From contig JAXFOK010000025.1 in NCBI GenBank assembly GCA_034180415.1, forward strand, positions 1 through 43,584: a stretch of 43,584 bases of DNA. Reading direction: 5' to 3'. The translations under genes were made by a program, and so were the position numbers. This stretch comes from CAKMMH01 sp927798255 (GTDB taxonomy: Bacteria; Bdellovibrionota_C; UBA2361; CAKMMH01). Shown piece by piece: positions 16,233 through 25,470 of this stretch (positions are counted from its first letter, which is position 1; each line of letters begins with the position of its first letter). A model generated the notes under the pieces. The model did not search any database. It was not told the origin of the DNA and worked only from the letters and a program-made list of their open reading frames with translations.

Positions 16233-17690
16233 ATGACATTAAAAGTTTATAGTACGTTAACTAATGAAAAAGAAGAATTTAAAAGCATAATACCAAATCA
16301 CGTTGGAATGTATGTTTGTGGTCCAACCGTTTATGGTCTTCCTCATATGGGACATGCGAAAAGTTATGTTTGCTTTGATGTAGTTCGTCGTTATTTTGAA
16401 TATTTAGGGTATAAAGTTAAATATGTTCAAAATATTACAGATGTAGGTCATCTTGTAGGTGATGCTGATGAGGGGGAAGATAAGATTCAGAAAAAATCAA
16501 GACTTGAAAACTTAGACCCTATGGAAGTTGCTTACTATTACGAAACAAAATATTTCGAAGCAATGGATAAATTAAATGTTTTGCGTCCATCAATTAGCGT
16601 AAGGGCAACAGGTCATATTATAGAAATTATAGATACGATAAAAACTCTTATAGAAAAAGGCGCAGCATACGTTACAGATGAGGGAAATGTTTATTTTGAT
16701 ATAACAAAATTTAAAGATTATGGAAAACTTTCAGGAAGAAAAATTGGTGAAGGGCTTAGTGGTGAGCGAATCGAAATTGCACAAGATAAAAGAAGAAATG
16801 AAGATTTTTCTTTATGGAAAAAAGCAGACGAAACACATCTTATGAAATGGGCTTCCCCTTGGAGTGTTGGATATCCTGGGTGGCATATAGAATGTTCTGT
16901 GATGTCAAAAAAATATTTAGGTGATACTTTTGATATACATGGTGGTGGAATTGATAATATGTTTCCTCATCATGAAAGTGAAATTGCACAATCAGAAGTT
17001 GCAAATGGAGTAAAGTTTGTAAATTATTTTATGCACAATAACCTTGTTACAGTTGGTGGGAAAAAGATGGGAAAATCTCTCGGAAATTCTTCAGCTCTTG
17101 AAGAAGTTTTTAAGAAAGTCGCTCCCATCGAGGTTAGATATTATTTACTTTTAAATCAATATAGAAGACCAACTGAATTTAATATAGAAGCCATGTTAAA
17201 AAATGGTGAAGCTTACAAAGAAATGTGCGAAGTGGTAACTAAAGGAAAAGAAAAGTTTGGCGTATCAGATGAGATTACAAGCGATAAGGTTAAAGAGCAT
17301 AAAACAATGTTCTTAGATGCTATGGATAATGATTTTAATACAGCTCTTGCTATAAGTTATTTACTTAAAGCTTCAAAAGAACTTTCAAGTGAACTTGAAA
17401 AAGGGGAGCAAGATGCAAAATTAATTTCAGATTATGTTAATTTCTTTGATAAAGTTGCAAATCCAATTTTAGGACTTCCGTTTGAATTAGAAAATAAAAC
17501 TGCAAGCGATAGTAGCGATGACACTTCTCTTACTAATCAAGTTATAGAGGAGCTTTTAACGGTTAGAAGTGAGCTTAAGAAAAAAGGCGAGTACTCATTA
17601 TCTGATGAAATAAGAAATAAGCTAAATTCTTTTGGCGTGGAAGTTAAGGATAGTAAGGATGGCTTTAGCTTTAAAATTGTTAATAAGTAA
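16233..17690 (+). CDS. cysS: Cysteinyl-tRNA synthetase
   Basis: This class I synthetase charges tRNA-Cys. ATG 16233 is chosen over GTG 16224 because AAGAGGTG is then correctly spaced and the protein starts MTLKVYSTLTNEKEEF like its homologues (485 residues). The zinc site begins with Cys29 (YVCGPTVYG). The HIGH motif is HMGH (38-41), and KMSKS appears as KMGKS near residue 278. WHIECSVMSKKYLG, DIHGGGIDNMFPHHESEIAQSE and the C-terminal DALR/anticodon region are all present. The glycosyltransferase gene begins 23 bases downstream and may be co-transcribed. An unusual GC-rich block lies upstream. Confidence 0.96.
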   Translation: MTLKVYSTLTNEKEEFKSIIPNHVGMYVCGPTVYGLPHMGHAKSYVCFDVVRRYFEYLGYKVKYVQNITDVGHLVGDADEGEDKIQKKSRLENLDPMEVAYYYETKYFEAMDKLNVLRPSISVRATGHIIEIIDTIKTLIEKGAAYVTDEGNVYFDITKFKDYGKLSGRKIGEGLSGERIEIAQDKRRNEDFSLWKKADETHLMKWASPWSVGYPGWHIECSVMSKKYLGDTFDIHGGGIDNMFPHHESEIAQSEVANGVKFVNYFMHNNLVTVGGKKMGKSLGNSSALEEVFKKVAPIEVRYYLLLNQYRRPTEFNIEAMLKNGEAYKEMCEVVTKGKEKFGVSDEITSDKVKEHKTMFLDAMDNDFNTALAISYLLKASKELSSELEKGEQDAKLISDYVNFFDKVANPILGLPFELENKTASDSSDDTSLTNQVIEELLTVRSELKKKGEYSLSDEIRNKLNSFGVEVKDSKDGFSFKIVNK

Positions 17691-17713
17691 TACTTAGTCA
17701 TATTGATGTTCTT

Positions 17714-19290
17714 ATGAAATATTTTTTGGTTGTTTTAGCATTTGTAAATGCTTTTGTTTTTTTGAAGAACCAAGATCTGTATATAAAAACGATTCTGCCA
17801 CTTTCATCGGTCATTTTTTTAGCGTTTTATGGATTTGTAAGCTCCCAAAATAAGAGTATAAAAATTTGGTTTAAAAATAATATAAAAATATTATGTTTTA
17901 TGACGATTTATTTTTTTATTTTTTTGCCACAAATTTTTAAATTTACTATTTGGTCAGAAGAGCAGGGATGGATAAATATTGCTATTGATATTTTACAAGG
18001 AACTAGGAAAGATATTTTAACACCAAAGTCAGATTATCCCTCGTCTTTAGCAAGTTGGCCGTTAGCCTTAGTAATGTATGTTTTTAAAGACCCAATTATA
18101 TCTTCTAGATTAACAGGATTTTTATATTTAATAGGTTCTTTTTATTTTATAAGTGGGATAGGGGCTATATTTTTAAATATAAAGAAAAAACCAATTATTC
18201 CTGCAATATTTTTGGCTTATCGACTTCGCCGATTTTATATGTTTTTACAGGTTGGCATGAGATAACATATATTCCATTATTAATTTTCGGAACATATTAT
18301 TATTTATTTAAGAATATTAATTTTGAAGATAAAACTTCTCTTATTTTTTATGCTATTTTTTCCGGAATAAGTATGTGGTCGTTATATATGCCATGCTTGG
18401 TAGCTACCGTGTCATCAATTTTGTTTTTAATATATCCAAAATTTAAAATAATTAATTTAGAAAAAAGAATTAATTATTTAATTTATTTATCACCTCTTGT
18501 ATCACCTTTTATAGCGATAATCTCCAAACAAAATATGTTGGATAGACACAAATTTTTATTATTTAATAAAGGAGCTCAATTGGCTTCATTACAAAATAAT
18601 AGGTTAATTGCATGGGCAAATAGTTTTAAAAATTTCATTTTAGATACCGTTCATATTGACACATGGGGCAATATACTTATAAGTTTTGATCATTATGGAC
18701 TTATTAGTTTAGGTCCAATTTGTACATTGTTATTTATAATATTTATTTCGTATCTAATTGTTAAACGAAATTTTAATGCATTTTATTTTATGTTTTTCCC
18801 TTTTGTAATATTGATAACCATATTAATGTTTTCAAATCCAAATTATTGGAGAGAGCATTTTTTATATGAATTAATTATTATAATGTGCGTATATGAGTTT
18901 AGTGTTATTTATAATTGGCTAAAAAACAAAGAAAATAATAAGAAATTGGTAAATTATTTCTTAATTTTCATTATTATTGTTCATTCTTGTTATTTTTTTA
19001 ATAGATATTTGCAGTTACTTAGTTTTTGGCCTCCAACAAATTTTGATTGTTACAGTGATGCGCAAAATGGGACAAAAATAGCATCTTTCCTAAGACAATA
19101 TGTCAAAAATAATAATTGTAAAATTTTTTATCCTTCTAGGGGGGATTATGTATATGCAAGAGCGATGTTAGGATATATCAATAAAGAAGTTTTGAATTTT
19201 GGTGGAAGTGGTGACATTAATGTTATAAGATTAGAATGTGGTGATAATGAGAATATAACCCTAGATATTAATGAAATTTTAAATAATTAA
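17714..19290 (+). pseudogene. GT-C-like membrane glycosyltransferase, broken by a single-base frameshift
   Basis: The first frame (17714-18265) encodes about eight hydrophobic segments and SEEQGWINIAIDILQG with an acidic pair in the first outer loop, as in GT-C enzymes that use polyprenyl-phosphate sugars. It shifts near 18209-18213, a run of five T. Adding one T restores a continuous reading: PAIFFGLSTSPILYVFTGWH and then EITYIPLLIFGTYYY, joining the second frame that runs to 19290. The rejoined protein would be about 525 residues, a normal length. So it is either a recent pseudogene, a phase-variable homopolymer or a sequencing error. Substrate is unknown; LPS or protein glycosylation are guesses. 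It overlaps the convergent U32 gene by four bases at the stops. Confidence 0.75.
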
Positions 19291-20384
19291 TATATCACAC
19301 TACCTACACAAATTCTCTTTAACCATTTGATGTAGTAGATTTTATTTTTTTCTAAATTAGAAATTTCTTTATCATTTATTGTAAAGCACTCAAGCGTTGC
19401 ATTTAAAGAAGTTTTATCACCTGTAATATATGTAATTTCTTTTTTTGCATCAAAATCTTTGTATGTATAAATTACGGCATATTTCCCACTTAATGTTGCA
19501 ATAACTTCAGCATTTGGAAGAGTAGTAAAACTTTTCTTTTTTAAATTTTTAAAAAGTAAATCACTATCATTTGTATTAAAAAATATTGGATTATATGATG
19601 ATGCAATTTTAAAATCTTTAGGATTCGTTCCTAAAATAAGATTGTTTAAAATCTCTTTTTTTTCATCAGTTTTTAGGAATCTAAAATCAATTCTAAAATT
19701 CTTAACCCCTATTTCTGCTAGTTTTTCATAATCTTTTAAAATATTAAAGTTTTCAGGATAAAAAATAAAACTTCCGTGTTTATCGCAAATATATCTTAAA
19801 TTATTATTATCAGGAATCTCTTTTGAATTTAAAAAATATGTACCAAATTTTGAAGATGGCATAAGTTTTCTTGGAGTTTGAAAAATTAAAATATTAGAAA
19901 AAAGCGAAACTTCGATATTAATTTTATTATTAATAAGTTCTTTAATCGTATTAAATTCAAGCTCAGAGGAAATAATAATTTTTTGAAGAGAAGTACCAAA
20001 AACTTTTTTAATTTCCTTTATGGCATTTATATTGTGACAAAAATTTTCTAATATTATTTGAATTTTAACACTTGGAAATTTTTCTTTTATAAAATATGCA
20101 AGCCCTAAATCCTCTACTCTTACAGCATCAAAATTTTCTAGAAATGTATTTGTTAAATATTTAGTTTTTTCTTTAAATTCACATTCTCTTACAAAGTTAT
20201 CAATTGAAAGCACTTTGTTTGCATTAGTTTTTAAATTTAAGATTTGTTTTGAAAGCTTTAAAAAAGGAATACCTTGAATTTTTGAAAGCTCCTTAAGTTC
20301 AAATAAGATTTCAAAACCTTTATTTAGCTCCTCATAATATTTTGTGTTAATTTCATTATCAAAATATAAACTAATACATGACAT
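19287..20384 (-). CDS. Divergent peptidase U32-family-like protein
   Basis: The 365-residue product starts three bases after the stop of the TrhP-like gene and must be co-transcribed with it. It lacks the cysteine cluster of its neighbour but reads like a U32 TIM barrel: FDAVRVEDLGLAYFIKEKFP, KIQIILENFCHNINAI, and near the end GSFIFYPENFNILKDYEKLA plus IGVKNFRIDFRFL, which matches the U32 pattern of a late strand ending in ID-R. U32 proteins commonly work as pairs (for example UbiU/UbiV) in O2-independent hydroxylations. A pairing of this protein with the upstream one is a reasonable inference, but the sequence is very divergent. Confidence 0.6.
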   Translation of the reverse strand: MSCISLYFDNEINTKYYEELNKGFEILFELKELSKIQGIPFLKLSKQILNLKTNANKVLSIDNFVRECEFKEKTKYLTNTFLENFDAVRVEDLGLAYFIKEKFPSVKIQIILENFCHNINAIKEIKKVFGTSLQKIIISSELEFNTIKELINNKINIEVSLFSNILIFQTPRKLMPSSKFGTYFLNSKEIPDNNNLRYICDKHGSFIFYPENFNILKDYEKLAEIGVKNFRIDFRFLKTDEKKEILNNLILGTNPKDFKIASSYNPIFFNTNDSDLLFKNLKKKSFTTLPNAEVIATLSGKYAVIYTYKDFDAKKEITYITGDKTSLNATLECFTINDKEISNLEKNKIYYIKWLKRICVGSVIY

Positions 20385-20387
20385 ATT

Positions 20388-21587
20388 TTAAATTTCCTTA
20401 TATAAAATCTCAAAAGGTTTTATGTTTTCTAGCTTCTTGTCTTTCTTAATTAATATAACTTGTTCTTGTCTAACGCTTTCTAGTAAATTCTTTTTTATAT
20501 CATAAAATTTATTAAGTGTAAGTTTTATATCATTTAGTGTAGTTGAGCTTAAAATTTTAATTTTATCTTGATTATTTAGCGCTTGAAAATTTTTAATAAC
20601 GATAAACTCATCTGTTACATCTAGCACAAGTCCTATAAAAAGCGCCTTAGCGTTTTCTTGCGTTGGTAAATTATCAGGATATACGCTTTTTTCTCCTGCA
20701 AGTTTTAAAAGAGAGCCTTCAAAATAATCTCTATGAGGAATTAAGTTTAAATTTTTTTGCAGTTTGGAAAGTTTGCTTTTTGTTAAGGTACCGTTTTGAA
20801 ATTCATCAATTGCTTGGCGATAGTTTTTAGTAGTAGTTGCAACATAAAAAGGAGATTTCATTCGTCCTTCAATTTTTATTGCTGCAACATTGTTTTCAAA
20901 ATACTTATCAATATATTTTAATCCACATAAGTCTTTTGAAGAAAAAGGATGTTTGTGCATTAAAGGTTTATCTTTACATTCATAAGAAAAACGGCATGCT
21001 TGAATGCATCCTCCTCTATTTGCATCACGTTTTGAAAGATAAGTTGAAAGTCCACATTTTCCAGAATAACTCATGCACATTGCTCCGTGCCCAAAGACCT
21101 CTACCTCAAGACCACTATCTGTGCCAATTTTTTTTGCTTCACTTAGCGTAACTTCTCTTGCAAGGACAATGCGGTCAGCCCCAATGCTTTTCCACATTTT
21201 TGCGGTGTACGAATTTAAAAGACTAGTTTGAGTTGAAATATGAGCTTTAAGTTTAGTATGCTTTTTGATAATTGGAATTAACCCGGGGTCTGCAACAATT
21301 ACGGCATACACGCCGCATTTATCTAAAAATTTTAAATACTCTACTATTCCATCTAAATCTTTATCGTGCATGATTGCATTTACTGTAACTAGAGGTTTTA
21401 CTCCATACTTTTTTGCAAAATTACACGCCTCAATTATTTCTTCATCGCAAAGATTATTTGCAGCTGCGCGAAGCCCATACTTTTGTCCAGAAAAATACAC
21501 ATTATCTGCTCCGTAAATACAGGCAATTTTAAATCTAAGCAAATCTCCAGCTGGCGCAACTATCTGTAATTTATTGTTTTTTTTCAT
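20388..21587 (-). CDS. trhP: U32 family protein, TrhP (YegQ)-like tRNA hydroxylation factor
   Basis: The 399-residue protein begins QIVAPAGDLLRFKIACIYGADNVY, the U32 N-terminal signature. The centre has the cysteine cluster FGHGAMCMSYSGKCGLS with KRDANRGGCIQACRF, four cysteines expected to hold a 4Fe-4S cluster. SSKDLCGLKYID and IKIEGRMKSPFYVA are also hallmarks of the YegQ/TrhP branch. TrhP makes 5-hydroxyuridine at tRNA wobble position 34 using prephenate-dependent chemistry; RlhA is the related rRNA enzyme and the main alternative. A C-terminal region of about 80 residues (IGLVLDVTDEFIVIKN) resembles the beta-barrel found after this domain. It heads a two-gene minus-strand operon. Confidence 0.8.
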   Translation of the reverse strand: MKKNNKLQIVAPAGDLLRFKIACIYGADNVYFSGQKYGLRAAANNLCDEEIIEACNFAKKYGVKPLVTVNAIMHDKDLDGIVEYLKFLDKCGVYAVIVADPGLIPIIKKHTKLKAHISTQTSLLNSYTAKMWKSIGADRIVLAREVTLSEAKKIGTDSGLEVEVFGHGAMCMSYSGKCGLSTYLSKRDANRGGCIQACRFSYECKDKPLMHKHPFSSKDLCGLKYIDKYFENNVAAIKIEGRMKSPFYVATTTKNYRQAIDEFQNGTLTKSKLSKLQKNLNLIPHRDYFEGSLLKLAGEKSVYPDNLPTQENAKALFIGLVLDVTDEFIVIKNFQALNNQDKIKILSSTTLNDIKLTLNKFYDIKKNLLESVRQEQVILIKKDKKLENIKPFEILYKEI

Positions 21588-21768
21588 AAGCTATATAGAA
21601 ATCATAATTATTAGCAATCAGGATTATATTAAATATTATAAATATTTATTAGTTTTGTCTATCTTTAGGGATTTTGATAAAATAATAATTCATGGGTTAG
21701 ATTGAAAAAATCGTATCTTGTCCATACAAAATAATCTTTGTAGAATTTAATTTAAGAGCTTGTTATTT

Positions 21769-22071
21769 ATGACAAAATCATTATCAAAAAATATAGAAAC
21801 GCTTTTATGGGATGTCGATTCAGCTAGTGCTAGTTTAAATTCTATTTTACTTTATGAAAGAATTTTAAATTATGGAGATATAGATGAAGTTAGATGGCTT
21901 TTTGAAAATTTTGATAAAGATGATATTCAAAGTTTTGTTCAAACAAAAGGCGTGAGGCGTTTAAATAAAAAATCACTTGCTTTTTGGAGGGGTTATTTTG
22001 GAATCAAAGATTTATTTAGAGATACTACCGGCAAAGCAGAAGGAGCTTTTGGAGAGGATAAATGGCTGTGA
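21769..22071 (+). CDS. Putative antitoxin, DUF6922-like
   Basis: The 100-residue product starts at ATG 21769 (a TTG at 21760 also exists). It has the features I associate with DUF6922-type antitoxins that sit next to AbiEii toxins: an early LLWDVD, then YERILNYGDIDEVRWLF and a closing RRLNKKSLAFWRGYFGI. Its last 74 bases overlap the start of the toxin gene in another frame, the normal order for AbiE-like pairs. Residues after about 82 (the overlap) are less conserved in style. It would neutralise the nucleotidyltransferase and perhaps repress the operon. The family name is from memory. Confidence 0.65.
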   Translation: MTKSLSKNIETLLWDVDSASASLNSILLYERILNYGDIDEVRWLFENFDKDDIQSFVQTKGVRRLNKKSLAFWRGYFGIKDLFRDTTGKAEGAFGEDKWL

Positions 22072-22657
22072 GTTTATAAACGATTTTTATCTTGCAGGAG
22101 GAACAGCCTTAGCACTTTTAATAGGTCATAGACAATCAATAGATTTTGATTTTTTTTCAAACACAAAATTTTCAAATTTAAAAATTCTAGATTCATTAAA
22201 TGAAATTTTAAAAAACGATGAACAAATAGAGATAAAAGAGCAAGATAAGGATACTTTAATTTTATTTATCAATAACGTAAAACTTTCATTCTTTTTTTAT
22301 AGTCATAAACTACTAGGCGAAAAAATAACAATTTTAAATAATATAAATCTTGCAAGTTTAAAAGATATTCTTGCAATGAAACTTATCGCTATTTCACAGC
22401 GTGGTACAAAAAAAGATTTTATTGATATGTATTTTTTATTGAAAAATAATTTTAGTCTTTCAAATGCTGTAAATGTATTAAATGAAAAATATGATAAAGT
22501 TAAATTTAATAAACTTCATATTTTAAAAAGTCTTACATATTTTGATGATGCTGATATGGATGCTAATCCTAAAATGTTAAAAGATGTTTCATGGAAAGAA
22601 GTTAAAGAAAGTATTGAAAAAGATGTTAATAATTATCTTAAAAATTTAGTAGAATAA
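21998..22657 (+). CDS. AbiEii-family nucleotidyltransferase toxin
   Basis: AbiEii-like toxins are nucleotidyltransferases that block growth, in studied cases by modifying tRNA. I choose TTG 21998 as start because GGAGGGG lies seven bases before it, giving 219 residues that begin MESKIYLEILPAKQKELLER. Motif I is LAGGTALAL (33-40), followed by HRQSIDFDFFS with the two metal-binding Asp at 49 and 51. Later motifs are LKDILAMKLIAI and RGTKKDFIDMYFLL, typical of the family. An upstream TTG (21977) would add seven residues without a good ribosome-binding site. The gene overlaps the DUF6922-like gene by 74 bases. It may serve in phage defence or stabilise the locus. Confidence 0.82.
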   Translation: MESKIYLEILPAKQKELLERINGCEFINDFYLAGGTALALLIGHRQSIDFDFFSNTKFSNLKILDSLNEILKNDEQIEIKEQDKDTLILFINNVKLSFFFYSHKLLGEKITILNNINLASLKDILAMKLIAISQRGTKKDFIDMYFLLKNNFSLSNAVNVLNEKYDKVKFNKLHILKSLTYFDDADMDANPKMLKDVSWKEVKESIEKDVNNYLKNLVE

Positions 22658-22681
22658 ATAAAGTTAATAAAAATATACATT

Positions 22682-24139
22682 ATGGAATATGAAAAGTACC
22701 ATTTTATAAGTAAACCATCTCTTGAAAGGCATTTAGAAAAAATTTTTTGTATTTCAAAACTTTGGGGAATAGATGTAAAACTTCCAAGCAATTCAAGTGT
22801 TTTAGAACTTGGTGCAGGGACTGGCGATAATTTAATTCCTATGGCAATTTCTTACAAAGATTCTTTTTTTATCGGAATTGATAAATCAAAATCACAAATT
22901 GAAAGAGGAAATGAGAATATTAAAAAGCTTGGTCTTGGTAATATAATTTTACTTGAAAAAGATTTTTCAAAATTTAAGTTATCAGATATTAAGTCTAAAA
23001 ATTTAAATACAAAGATTAAGACTTTTGATTATATAATAATGCATGGAGTGTATTCTTGGGTAGGAGATAAGGTAAGAGAAAGTGCATTAAAGATTATTAA
23101 GAAATATTTAAATAAAAACGGAGTTTCTTACATTAGTTTTAATTGTTACCCAGGGTGTATATTTAGAAATTTACTTATAAAGATATTATTAAAAACGCAA
23201 GATAAAACTAAAAGCTTAGAAAATAAAATTAAGAAAGTAAGAGAAGATTTAAATTTTCTACAAGAGTATCTTCAAGATGGAAACTCTCCTTATGCATCTA
23301 GTTTAAAGCAAGAGGTTGAAAATATTAGTAAATTGTCAGATAGCTTTATAGTTAATGAAATTTTAAATTTAGATTATAAATCTTTTTCTTTAGAAGATTT
23401 TTTAAATAATTTAAAAAGGGCGGGACTTTTTTATCTTTCTGATACAAGTTTTATAAGAGGTTTCTCTGAAAATAGAAAGGAAGAAAATTTAAAAAGTAAT
23501 TTTGAAAATTATGAAAGTTATATTGATTTAATGTTTCCTAAAATTACAAGAGGAGTACTTGTAACAAATACTAGTTTTCAGCGAAAAATAAATTTAGATG
23601 CAATAGATGATTTTTATATATCTTCACCGTTAGTTTTTTCTGGTGGCACAGGAAACATCGGAGAGTTTAAATCACCAAACGGGCATTCTTTTGAATTTGA
23701 AACAAAAGCGGAAGTTGATTTCTTTAAGACACTAGAGAAGAATTGGCCAAAACCCATTAAGTTAAAAGATATTGAGTGTATTTTACGAAAAAAACGAGTA
23801 CTTGATTATTTTTCTAAGGAGTTTGTAAATTTCTTTGCTACTAATTTAAATTTTAGTAATCAGCTAGAAAATTCGCCAAAAGTAAGTAATTTTGCAAAAA
23901 TTCAGTTAAATAATGGTGATTTTTGCACTAATTTTAGAAATGAGTATGTAATTTTTAATGATTTTCAAAAAGAAGTTTTTAAACTTATAGATGGAAAAAA
24001 TACAAAAGATGATATACTAAATAGGTTAATAGAGAATTTAAAAAATCAAAATAAATATGATGTTAAAGTTTATGATGAATTAAAAGAAGAAGTAGAAAAA
24101 GCGTTAAGGTTTTTTCTAGAAACAGCATATTTAAAATAA
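22682..24139 (+). CDS. SAM-dependent methyltransferase with methyltransferase regulatory domain (PKMT-like)
   Basis: The 485-residue protein matches the class that includes rickettsial lysine methyltransferases PKMT1/2 of outer membrane protein B. The SAM site reads SVLELGAGTGDNLIPMA (39-54), the acidic loop is GIDKSKSQIERG, and motif IV is DYIIMHGVYSWVG (116-128). NGVSYISFNCYPG follows. The central region fits the MethyTransf_Reg domain. The last 100 residues (FKLIDGKNTKDDILNRLIEN) resemble a PqqD- or winged-helix-like tail. Protein lysine methylation of a surface protein is the best guess by family; other substrates are possible. It starts 24 bases after the AbiEii-like toxin. Confidence 0.75.
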   Translation: MEYEKYHFISKPSLERHLEKIFCISKLWGIDVKLPSNSSVLELGAGTGDNLIPMAISYKDSFFIGIDKSKSQIERGNENIKKLGLGNIILLEKDFSKFKLSDIKSKNLNTKIKTFDYIIMHGVYSWVGDKVRESALKIIKKYLNKNGVSYISFNCYPGCIFRNLLIKILLKTQDKTKSLENKIKKVREDLNFLQEYLQDGNSPYASSLKQEVENISKLSDSFIVNEILNLDYKSFSLEDFLNNLKRAGLFYLSDTSFIRGFSENRKEENLKSNFENYESYIDLMFPKITRGVLVTNTSFQRKINLDAIDDFYISSPLVFSGGTGNIGEFKSPNGHSFEFETKAEVDFFKTLEKNWPKPIKLKDIECILRKKRVLDYFSKEFVNFFATNLNFSNQLENSPKVSNFAKIQLNNGDFCTNFRNEYVIFNDFQKEVFKLIDGKNTKDDILNRLIENLKNQNKYDVKVYDELKEEVEKALRFFLETAYLK

Positions 24140-24166
24140 GCAAAAATTTTAAAATAGGAATATTTT

Positions 24167-25225
24167 ATGATAAGTGTAAAAACAAAAGAAATATTTATAA
24201 CAAAACTTTTAATTTCTATTGCTTCACTAGTAATTGTGGTTGCTGGAATAAAAGCTGCAAGCACTGTTCTTATTCCAATTACTATTGCAATTTTTTTAGC
24301 ACTTTTTAGCTTAGCGCTTTTAAAAGGATTTTCAAAGATTAAAGTTCCAAAGTTTTTAGCGATAATAATTGTCATGGGCGTTTTAATATTATCAATAGTT
24401 TTGTTTATTGATTTACTTCGTTCATCAATTGTTGATTTTAATAATGCGCTTCCTGAATATAAAGCAAAATTTAATACTGTCGTATCTTCCACTACATCTT
24501 ATTTATCAAGTAAAGGGATTAATGTTTCTGAAAATAAGATTTATGAGTTTTTTACTCTTGATCAAATGATGGATTTTTTCCTAAAAAGCTTAAAAGGTAT
24601 AATGGGGACGGTCTCAAATATAGTATTAGTTTTAGTGCTTGTTATGTTTATTTTATTTGAATCAACAGCATTTTCTAAAAAATTTCAATTTGCATTTAAA
24701 GATTCAGAGAAGGCTAAGCATTTTTCAAAAACAAGTGAGGAAATTCAAAAATATATTTTAATAAAGAGTATTACAAGTTTCATTACAGGAATTTTAGTTT
24801 ATTGTTTTGTGTTGTTTTTAGGACTTGATTTTCCTGCTCTTTGGGGAATAAGTGCATTTTTGTTTAATTATATTCCTATTATTGGTTCAATTGTGGCATC
24901 AATTCCACCAATACTTCTTGCAATAATTCAGCTTGGTTTTGGCGATGCTGGAATCGTCGCTATAGGATATGTTTTAATAAATTGGGGAGTTAGTTATTTC
25001 ATAGAACCTCTAATGATGGGAAAAAACTTAGGGATATCACCTCTTGTTGTAATTCTTTCAGTATTTTTTTGGGGTTGGGTTTGGGGCCCTGCAGGAATGC
25101 TTTTATCAGTTCCTTTAATGATGGTTATAAAAATTTTACTTGTACATAGTAAAGATTTTTATTGGGTTGGAATCCTTATGGGAGATAGCGCAAGTCTGAA
25201 AAACAAGGCACAAAATAAAGAATAA
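24167..25225 (+). CDS. AI-2E family permease
   Basis: This 352-residue membrane protein has the AI-2E transporter (PF01594) layout: two or three N-terminal helices, a soluble periplasmic-type stretch (about 90-140) and a conserved C-terminal half with FNYIPIIGSIVASIPPILLA, INWGVSYFIEPLMMGKNLGISPLVVI and FFWGWVWGPAGMLLSVPLMM. Members export autoinducer-2 (TqsA), act as Na+/H+ antiporters or have no known substrate, so the name is a family label only. The gene is 27 bases after the methyltransferase gene and probably shares its transcript. Its stop codon is inside a strong terminator hairpin. Confidence 0.88.
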   Translation: MISVKTKEIFITKLLISIASLVIVVAGIKAASTVLIPITIAIFLALFSLALLKGFSKIKVPKFLAIIIVMGVLILSIVLFIDLLRSSIVDFNNALPEYKAKFNTVVSSTTSYLSSKGINVSENKIYEFFTLDQMMDFFLKSLKGIMGTVSNIVLVLVLVMFILFESTAFSKKFQFAFKDSEKAKHFSKTSEEIQKYILIKSITSFITGILVYCFVLFLGLDFPALWGISAFLFNYIPIIGSIVASIPPILLAIIQLGFGDAGIVAIGYVLINWGVSYFIEPLMMGKNLGISPLVVILSVFFWGWVWGPAGMLLSVPLMMVIKILLVHSKDFYWVGILMGDSASLKNKAQNKE

Positions 25226-25257
25226 ACCTTTAGGTTTATTCTTTATTTTTGCCTTGT
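25203..25257. terminator. Long bidirectional terminator overlapping a stop codon
   Basis: ACAAGGC (25203-25209) pairs with GCCTTGT (25251-25257), and inside it AAAATAAAGAATAAACC pairs exactly with GGTTTATTCTTTATTTT around a TTTA loop. The stem is about 24 bp with one unpaired or mismatched position. The stop codon of the permease gene (25223-25225) lies in the left arm. Both strands give a T-run, so it can end transcription in either direction. Confidence 0.85.
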
Positions 25258-25325
25258 GGTAAATCTATATACTAAGCCATGTATTAGAATTTATAGCTAG
25301 TATGATTTATATATTTTCTAGAATC

Positions 25326-25445
25326 ATAGTCCACCCCGTAGAGTGATCCATAGCGTGCTTTAGCACGCGGTGCTCGGGCCTCCCCGGTTATATGAAGTAT
25401 ATGGCAAAATATGCACCCTGAAAGGGTGCCCCAACAAATTATCCA
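25326..25445. repeat. REP-like palindromic element
   Basis: This block is very G+C-rich for the genome and holds two tight hairpins: GCGTGCT-TT-AGCACGC (25353-25368) and GCACCCT-GAA-AGGGTGC (25413-25429), with GGGCCTCCCCGG between them. It resembles extragenic palindromic elements (such as those mobilised by REP-associated transposases in other phyla). No transposase is present in the window. It lies between the permease terminator and the RluA-like gene, whose ribosome-binding site begins about 15 bases beyond it. A structured non-coding RNA is the alternative. Confidence 0.5.
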
Positions 25446-25470
25446 CAAGGGGTTCACTACAAGGATATAT

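Noticed and set aside
24070..24492. 140-codon minus-strand frame over the methyltransferase/permease junction
   Set aside because: Antisense to two well-supported genes, and its composition mirrors them.
25411..25470. Longer N-terminus for the RluA-family protein
   Set aside because: The upstream in-frame start lies in the REP-like palindrome and lacks a ribosome-binding site, while ATG 25471 has one and gives a family-like start.
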